From Cloacibacterium sp046296655 (GTDB taxonomy: Bacteria; Bacteroidota; Bacteroidia; Flavobacteriales; Weeksellaceae): a stretch of 18,762 nucleotides of DNA. The position numbers and the translations under genes are program-made. Every line of letters begins with the position of its first letter. Positions within the stretch are counted from its first letter, which is position 1. The stretch is from assembly GCA_046296655.1 (NCBI GenBank), contig JBKBLE010000034.1:1-18762 (forward strand). Reading direction: 5' to 3'. Below are positions 14,326 to 18,762 of the stretch, piece after piece. Under the pieces are notes generated by a model, which saw only the letters and a program-made list of their open reading frames with translations, made no database searches and was not told the origin of the DNA.

Positions 14326-17300
14326 ATGAAAGAAAAAGATTTAAAACATAAATTACAGCAAACATTCGACTTCTCCATTTGGAAGGAGATTTTGCCTTTA
14401 TTTTTTAAAAAAATTGATTATTTCAGTCAACCTGAAAATTTGTTTACCAACAATGAAAACATCATTGAAAGTAAACAAGTGGGAACGGTGAAACTGGATG
14501 ATGGCAAACAACTCGCCATTTTCCTTGTTGAAGTATCCGATAATATCAATATTGTTCGTAACCGACAAGGTTTGCGTGAGATTGCCGCAAAATATATTGA
14601 CCAAAACATCATTCACGGTGCTTTGGCATTTTTCTACAACAAAAACCAAGTTGATTATCGTTTTTCTTTCATTGCCAAAGAAGCCAGTCTGGATTTAGAA
14701 ACAGGAGAACTCATCAAAGGGGAAACCAAACCGAAGCGTTACACCTATCTATTGGGCGCTAATGAAGCTTGTACCACAGCTGCCAAACGGATGTTAGTCT
14801 TGGCCGATAAAAAAGAAAAAGGCGAAGTAAGCATTAAAGAACTCAAAGAGGTATTCTCGGTAGAAGCCTTGAATAAAGACTTCTTTAAAACATACAAAGC
14901 CCACTATGAAAAGTTCTGGAAGTACTTGGCGGATGAAAACAATCCATTCAGAACAAAATTGATTGATGAAGAAAAAGATACCAAAGACAAGCAAGAAAAA
15001 CCCATTCGTGATTTTGTAAAAAAACTTTTAGGTAGAATTGTTTTTCTTCAATTTTTGGAGAAAAAAGGTTGGATGGGTTGTGATGCTTCATCTAAAGAAT
15101 GGACGGGCGGAAATCCTCGCTTTATGTTTCAGTTGTTTGAGGATTTCAGTGAACCGGAGAAGTTTCATAGTCAATGCCTGACCAAGCTGTTTTTTGAAAC
15201 CCTGAATACCAAAAGACCCAATGATATTTTTGAAATAAAAGGATTAAACGGCAAACTCAACGGTTCACGTGTACCTTACCTAAATGGTGGACTTTTTGAA
15301 CCCGAAAAAAACAAAGCTACTTTAGCAATAGATTTCCCAGCCGACTATTTCAAAGAACTGTTGGAATTCTTTGACCAATACAATTTTACCATTGACGAAA
15401 ACAGCCCGGACGACCACGAAGTAGGGATTGACCCGGAAATGTTGGGACATATTTTTGAAAACCTATTGGAAGACAACCGAGACAAAGGAGCATTTTATAC
15501 GCCCAAAGAGATTGTGCAGTATATGTGTAAGGAAAGTTTGATTCAGTATCTATTGAATACTTTCCAGGAACAAAAAGATATAGAACAGTTTATTCGCTTA
15601 CACATCGTGTCACCTTTCTTGGCAGAGAAGGAAAATGCCATCTTGCTCAACCAAAAGTTAGACGACATCAAAGTTTGCGACCCTGCCATTGGTTCCGGTG
15701 CTTTCCCGATTGGAATGTTGCAAGAGATTTTTGAAGCCAAACGCTTTATTTATCCATACCTGAAAACCAACCAAGACTTTAAACCAGCAGCAGTAAAAAA
15801 GAACATCATTCAAAATTCCATATATGGGGTGGATTTAGAAAAAGGTGCCGTGGACATTGCCCAATTGCGTTTTTGGCTCTCTTTGGTAGTTGATGAACTC
15901 AACCCGCATCCACTACCCAACTTGGACTATAAGATCATGCAGGGAAATAGCTTATTGGAAAGCTTTGAAGGTGTGGACTTGAGCAAAATGGGTAACAATA
16001 AAAGCGATTTAACTATTGCTGAACCACAAAGAGACTTATTTGGAAATTTATTGGAAAGCCAAATGAAAATGACCTTTTCAAAAATTGAAACCACCGAAAA
16101 GATACAGCAACTCATCAAACGCTTTTTTAGCATTGAAAAGGCAGAAGACAAAAAAGCCATAAGAGATGAAATCAACCAATTGGTTTTGCAGCATATTGAA
16201 TACAACATTGAACTAAGGGAAAACCAACTAAACCGCTTTATCAACGAAGCAGGCAACCCCAACAACCTAAACAAAAACGCCAAAAAGAAATACGATGGAT
16301 ATGTAGCCGATTTGGATAAAATACAAGCTACCAAAGCCAACTTGCTCAAAATACAAGAAACAGACGAACGCCCTTATTTCTTATGGCATCTTTATTTCAA
16401 AGATGTTTTTGACCAAGGTGGTTTTGATGTAATGATAGGCAACCCGCCTTATATTCAGTTGCAGAAAGATGAAGGTTATCTAGCAAATACATATGAAAAT
16501 AAAGGGTTTGAAACTTTTGTGAGAACAGGAGACATATACTCTCTATTTTATGAGAAAGGGCTAAATCTATTAAAAGAGGAAGGAAATCTAAATTATATCA
16601 CATCAAATAAGTGGTTGAAAGCAAATTATGGAAAAGCAACTCGTGAATTTTTCTTAAAACACCAACCCATAAAAATTATTGATTTAGGAAGTGGTATTTT
16701 TAAAACCGCTACTGTTGATACCAATATTTTAATCATCAAAAAATTAAAAAACTCATTGGGCAATAAATCTGTATTGGGTTTAAACATTTCAAAGGAATCA
16801 ATAATCAAAGACATCAATGATTTTAAAGACCGATGGGTCTTTATTGAAAATTTGTCATCAGATTCTTGGGCAATCTTAGACAAAGAAGAGTTTGAAATTA
16901 AAAAGAAAATTGAAAATATTGGAAAACCTCTTAATGAATGGGAAAATGAAATTTATAGAGGTGTTCTAACAGGTCTTAATGAAGCCTTTATTATTGAAAA
17001 TGAAACTAAAGAAAAGTTATGTCAAATTGAGTCTAATAATCAAAAAATCATTAAACCCATTTTAAAGGGTAAAAACATAAAAAAATACAAAGCAAAATGG
17101 GACGGTCTTTGGTTAATAGAGACGCATAACGGCTATAAAAAATTGAATGGAGAAATTATTCCACCAATTGACATTAATGATTTTCCAAGAGTTAAAGAAT
17201 ATTTGGATACATTTGAGCCTAAACTTTCAAACAGAGGCGATAAAGGAGTAACGCCCTATAATTTAAGAAATTGTGCTTATCAAGAAGAGTTCACAAAAGA

Positions 17301-17898
17301 AAAAATTGTTTGGGCAGATATAGCTAGAGAACCTTCTTTCTCTTATTTGGGCCCAAATATTTACTTTAATAATACCGTTTATTTTATTGTTGGTGATAGT
17401 TTGAAATACCTATTGACTGTTTTAAATAGCAGGGTAATAGACTTCTATTTTCAGAAAATTGGAACAGATTTAGGTCAAGACGGAGGAAGGTACTTTAAGC
17501 AATTTGTTGAATTATTTCCCATTCCAGACATTGAAGAAATGTATAGAAAACCCTTTGAAACCCTTGCCGAATATCTTATTTACCTAAACGCCCCAAAACA
17601 AGCCCCTGTTATAGAAAAAGTGAGCAATGAAGCGGTAAGCCAAGTATTTGAAGACTTGGTCAATATGATGGTGTACGAACTCTACTTTGAAGAAGAAATG
17701 AAAGCCAAAGAAATAGATGTATTGCAATTTGTAACCGAAAAAGCATTTCCAGACATCACCCAAGCAGAAGACCCAAAAGCCATCATCCAAAAAGTGTATT
17801 ACGAGTTGCAACAAAAAGACAACCCTATACGCAACCGTATTTTGGCGGCAAGCAGCCGAAGTGAAACCATTGCGAGGATCAATGCAGCAACAAGTTAA
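14326..17898 (+). CDS. Eco57I-like adenine-specific DNA methyltransferase (type IIG-like)
   Basis: The 1190-aa protein is a gamma-class N6-adenine methyltransferase. Motif X region GAFYTPKEIV is at 388-397, SAM-binding motif I DPAIGSGAF at 452-460, and catalytic motif IV NPPY at 706-709. An N-terminal domain (about 1-200; QLAIFLVEVSDNINIVRNRQ) occupies the place of the nuclease in type IIG enzymes, but it shows Glu69-Val-Ser rather than a clear ExK. RIVFLQFLEKKGW (near 236-248) is a family landmark. The C-terminal third (about 880-1100; LNEWENEIYRGVLTGLNEAF) resembles the TaqI-C target-recognition domain. It probably methylates host sites; whether it also cuts is open. No gene follows it in the operon. 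Confidence 0.88.
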   Translation: MKEKDLKHKLQQTFDFSIWKEILPLFFKKIDYFSQPENLFTNNENIIESKQVGTVKLDDGKQLAIFLVEVSDNINIVRNRQGLREIAAKYIDQNIIHGALAFFYNKNQVDYRFSFIAKEASLDLETGELIKGETKPKRYTYLLGANEACTTAAKRMLVLADKKEKGEVSIKELKEVFSVEALNKDFFKTYKAHYEKFWKYLADENNPFRTKLIDEEKDTKDKQEKPIRDFVKKLLGRIVFLQFLEKKGWMGCDASSKEWTGGNPRFMFQLFEDFSEPEKFHSQCLTKLFFETLNTKRPNDIFEIKGLNGKLNGSRVPYLNGGLFEPEKNKATLAIDFPADYFKELLEFFDQYNFTIDENSPDDHEVGIDPEMLGHIFENLLEDNRDKGAFYTPKEIVQYMCKESLIQYLLNTFQEQKDIEQFIRLHIVSPFLAEKENAILLNQKLDDIKVCDPAIGSGAFPIGMLQEIFEAKRFIYPYLKTNQDFKPAAVKKNIIQNSIYGVDLEKGAVDIAQLRFWLSLVVDELNPHPLPNLDYKIMQGNSLLESFEGVDLSKMGNNKSDLTIAEPQRDLFGNLLESQMKMTFSKIETTEKIQQLIKRFFSIEKAEDKKAIRDEINQLVLQHIEYNIELRENQLNRFINEAGNPNNLNKNAKKKYDGYVADLDKIQATKANLLKIQETDERPYFLWHLYFKDVFDQGGFDVMIGNPPYIQLQKDEGYLANTYENKGFETFVRTGDIYSLFYEKGLNLLKEEGNLNYITSNKWLKANYGKATREFFLKHQPIKIIDLGSGIFKTATVDTNILIIKKLKNSLGNKSVLGLNISKESIIKDINDFKDRWVFIENLSSDSWAILDKEEFEIKKKIENIGKPLNEWENEIYRGVLTGLNEAFIIENETKEKLCQIESNNQKIIKPILKGKNIKKYKAKWDGLWLIETHNGYKKLNGEIIPPIDINDFPRVKEYLDTFEPKLSNRGDKGVTPYNLRNCAYQEEFTKEKIVWADIAREPSFSYLGPNIYFNNTVYFIVGDSLKYLLTVLNSRVIDFYFQKIGTDLGQDGGRYFKQFVELFPIPDIEEMYRKPFETLAEYLIYLNAPKQAPVIEKVSNEAVSQVFEDLVNMMVYELYFEEEMKAKEIDVLQFVTEKAFPDITQAEDPKAIIQKVYYELQQKDNPIRNRILAASSRSETIARINAATS

Positions 17899-17907
17899 TC
17901 CCATTAG

Positions 17908-18102
17908 TCAACATTTACTGGCAGAATTATAGGTTGGGAAAAAGTTGATTCTTTAGCAGTTGTTACAAATGGGACTTTCGGTAATAAACCCAAAAAGACA
18001 ATGCAAGAAAACCATACTGATTTTATGACTGTAAACACCTTGACAGGTTCAGCAAACTGGATGGATGTCTTGTATAAAATGGACGGAACAAAATTAATCT
18101 AA
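17908..18102 (+). pseudogene. 3' remnant of an unidentified gene
   Basis: A frame open for 64 codons from just after a TAG at 17905 to TAA 18102 reads STFTGRIIGWEKVDSLAVV... ending MDVLYKMDGTKLI. It has normal protein-like composition, no start near its beginning, and lies between the methyltransferase and the inverted repeat. It looks like the C-terminal end of a gene whose 5' part was lost when the island was placed here. I do not recognise the family. Confidence 0.4.
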
Positions 18103-18148
18103 GAAAATGCCAACGCTCAACAGCCACACATTTACTCACAACTTGATT

Positions 18149-18182
18149 GTTTTTAATGGAGTTCGTGAATGCTTCGCATTTG
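18149..18182 (-). repeat. Dispersed hairpin repeat, copy 3 (inverted, right flank)
   Basis: This is the reverse complement of the 8875-8908 copy: a long identical core, then one mismatch and one indel before AAAAAC. AATGC-TTC-GCATT forms the same tight hairpin. Similar G+C-rich words (AAGCCGCACAAGCC) follow on the outer side, as on the left. Confidence 0.65.
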
Positions 18183-18337
18183 CCAAGCCGCACAAGCCAA
18201 AGCTACAACCCAAGCTTGGCGGCAACGTGTGTCTGCCCAACCGCACGACCAATACAACCGACAAACCAACGGACGAAGAAGAACACCGAACGCACAACAT
18301 ATTCTATGTCAAAAAACAAGAAAAATTTTAAATATTT
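18183..18337. other. Spacer between repeat and IS110
   Basis: The stretch holds a 10-base palindrome CCAAGCTTGG (18210-18219) and a short frame from ATG 18306 (MSKNKKNFKYFQLAN, stop at 18351-18353) that runs into the transposase 3' end. That frame may be the start of a gene cut by the insertion. The IS end cannot be placed because IS110 elements lack terminal inverted repeats. Confidence 0.35.
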
Positions 18338-18762
18338 TCAATTGGCAAATTGATGAGTTTTTACATAGGGCGTTTCTCGTTTGATGACTGCAAAAATGCG
18401 GCTTACCAGTTTGCATTTTACGTTGTTTAAGACTAATAAACTGTGTTTTCCTTCTTCTTTTTTTCGTTCGTAGTATAATTTCAGTTCAGGATCGTGCCGT
18501 ATGGAGGTTAAGGCTAGAAGATGAAGCAAAGATTTTATCTTTTTGTCTGCCAAAGGATTTACCCTATTTCTGCCTCTGATACTGCTTCCAGAGCTGTATT
18601 CGAAAGGTGCAATGCCACAATAGCAGGCAAATTTTCGCCAGTTTTTAAATCGTGTGAAACCTTTCGTTGCCAAAAGTAGGTAAAGCGATCCCACTTCTGC
18701 AATGCCCGGAATAGTTTTTAAAAGTTCTTGTTTTTTCTTTAAATCTTCGTTGCTGCGTAGAA
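18338..18762 (-). mobile_element. IS110-family transposase, C-terminal part (cut by window edge)
   Basis: The frame is open to the window edge and encodes about 140 C-terminal residues: LLKTIPGIAEVGSLYLLLAT, then ACYCGIAPFEYSSGSSIRGR, PLADKKIKSLLHLLALTSI, YYERKKEEGK and RIFAVIKRETPYV. This is the Transposase_20 domain of IS110-type recombinases; a Ser in the SSG motif is the probable catalytic serine. The N-terminal RuvC-like DEDD domain lies outside the window. IS110 elements use a structured bridge RNA from a noncoding end; it is not identifiable in the visible part. Confidence 0.88.

Noticed and set aside
9017..17898. Complete DISARM or BREX system
   Set aside because: No DUF1998 (drmB), drmA helicase, pglZ, brxC or brxL is present, so neither name fits.
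18107..18384. Plus-strand frames of 67-74 codons right of the island
   Set aside because: They overlap in all three frames through the hairpin repeat and have biased composition (runs of T, N, P, R); repeat DNA rather than genes.

Overview
The window looks like chromosomal DNA of a member of the Bacteroidota, most likely a flavobacterium of the Chryseobacterium/Cloacibacterium kind. The grounds are the bifunctional lpxC-fabZ fusion, the gene order lpxD - lpxC/fabZ - lpxA - efp - second lpxD - sucD, TAnnTTTG-type -7 promoter boxes, a low G+C content, and a PorT-like outer-membrane barrel. The genus is an inference; no rRNA is present.

Bases 1-8040 are housekeeping DNA, all on the minus strand. 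An HD-domain phosphohydrolase (6753-7967) is followed, after a probable promoter, by a tight lipid A/translation operon: lpxD, lpxC/fabZ, lpxA (8- and 4-base overlaps), efp, a divergent second lpxD-like gene, and sucD. A 14-bp-stem terminator closes the operon just before a small outer-membrane barrel gene. A hairpin terminator and word-rich spacer lie at the left edge.

Bases 8041-9016 are about 1 kb without a convincing gene. They hold two arrays of 11-nt words, a strong promoter followed at once by a long hairpin, a possible truncated reading frame, and two copies of a dispersed hairpin repeat.

Bases 9017-17898 are a plus-strand accessory island that looks like a restriction-modification or DISARM-like defence operon. 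It encodes a small XRE regulator, a 1087-aa protein joining a PLD-type nuclease domain to an SNF2-type helicase, a 448-aa Schlafen-AlbA_2/GHKL ATP-binding/winged-helix protein, and a 1190-aa Eco57I-like adenine methyltransferase with a TaqI-C-like recognition domain. The first three genes overlap by exactly ATGA and must be co-translated. The methyltransferase is separated from them by 427 bases built from successive families of short words (TGGGGCA, TGAGGCA, TGCCGATA, TGTCCGATA, TGGGGCCAAA, GGACTCA), often 9 or 11 nt apart, and by a chain of tiny reading frames. A likely working model is that the methyltransferase marks host DNA, the PLD-helicase translocates on and cuts unmarked DNA, the ATP-binding protein senses or regulates, and the XRE protein controls expression.

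Bases 17899-18762 hold a 3' gene remnant, an inverted copy of the dispersed hairpin repeat found left of the island, and the C-terminal part of an IS110-family transposase running off the window. The island is thus bounded by inverted repeats and a mobile element, which suggests horizontal acquisition.
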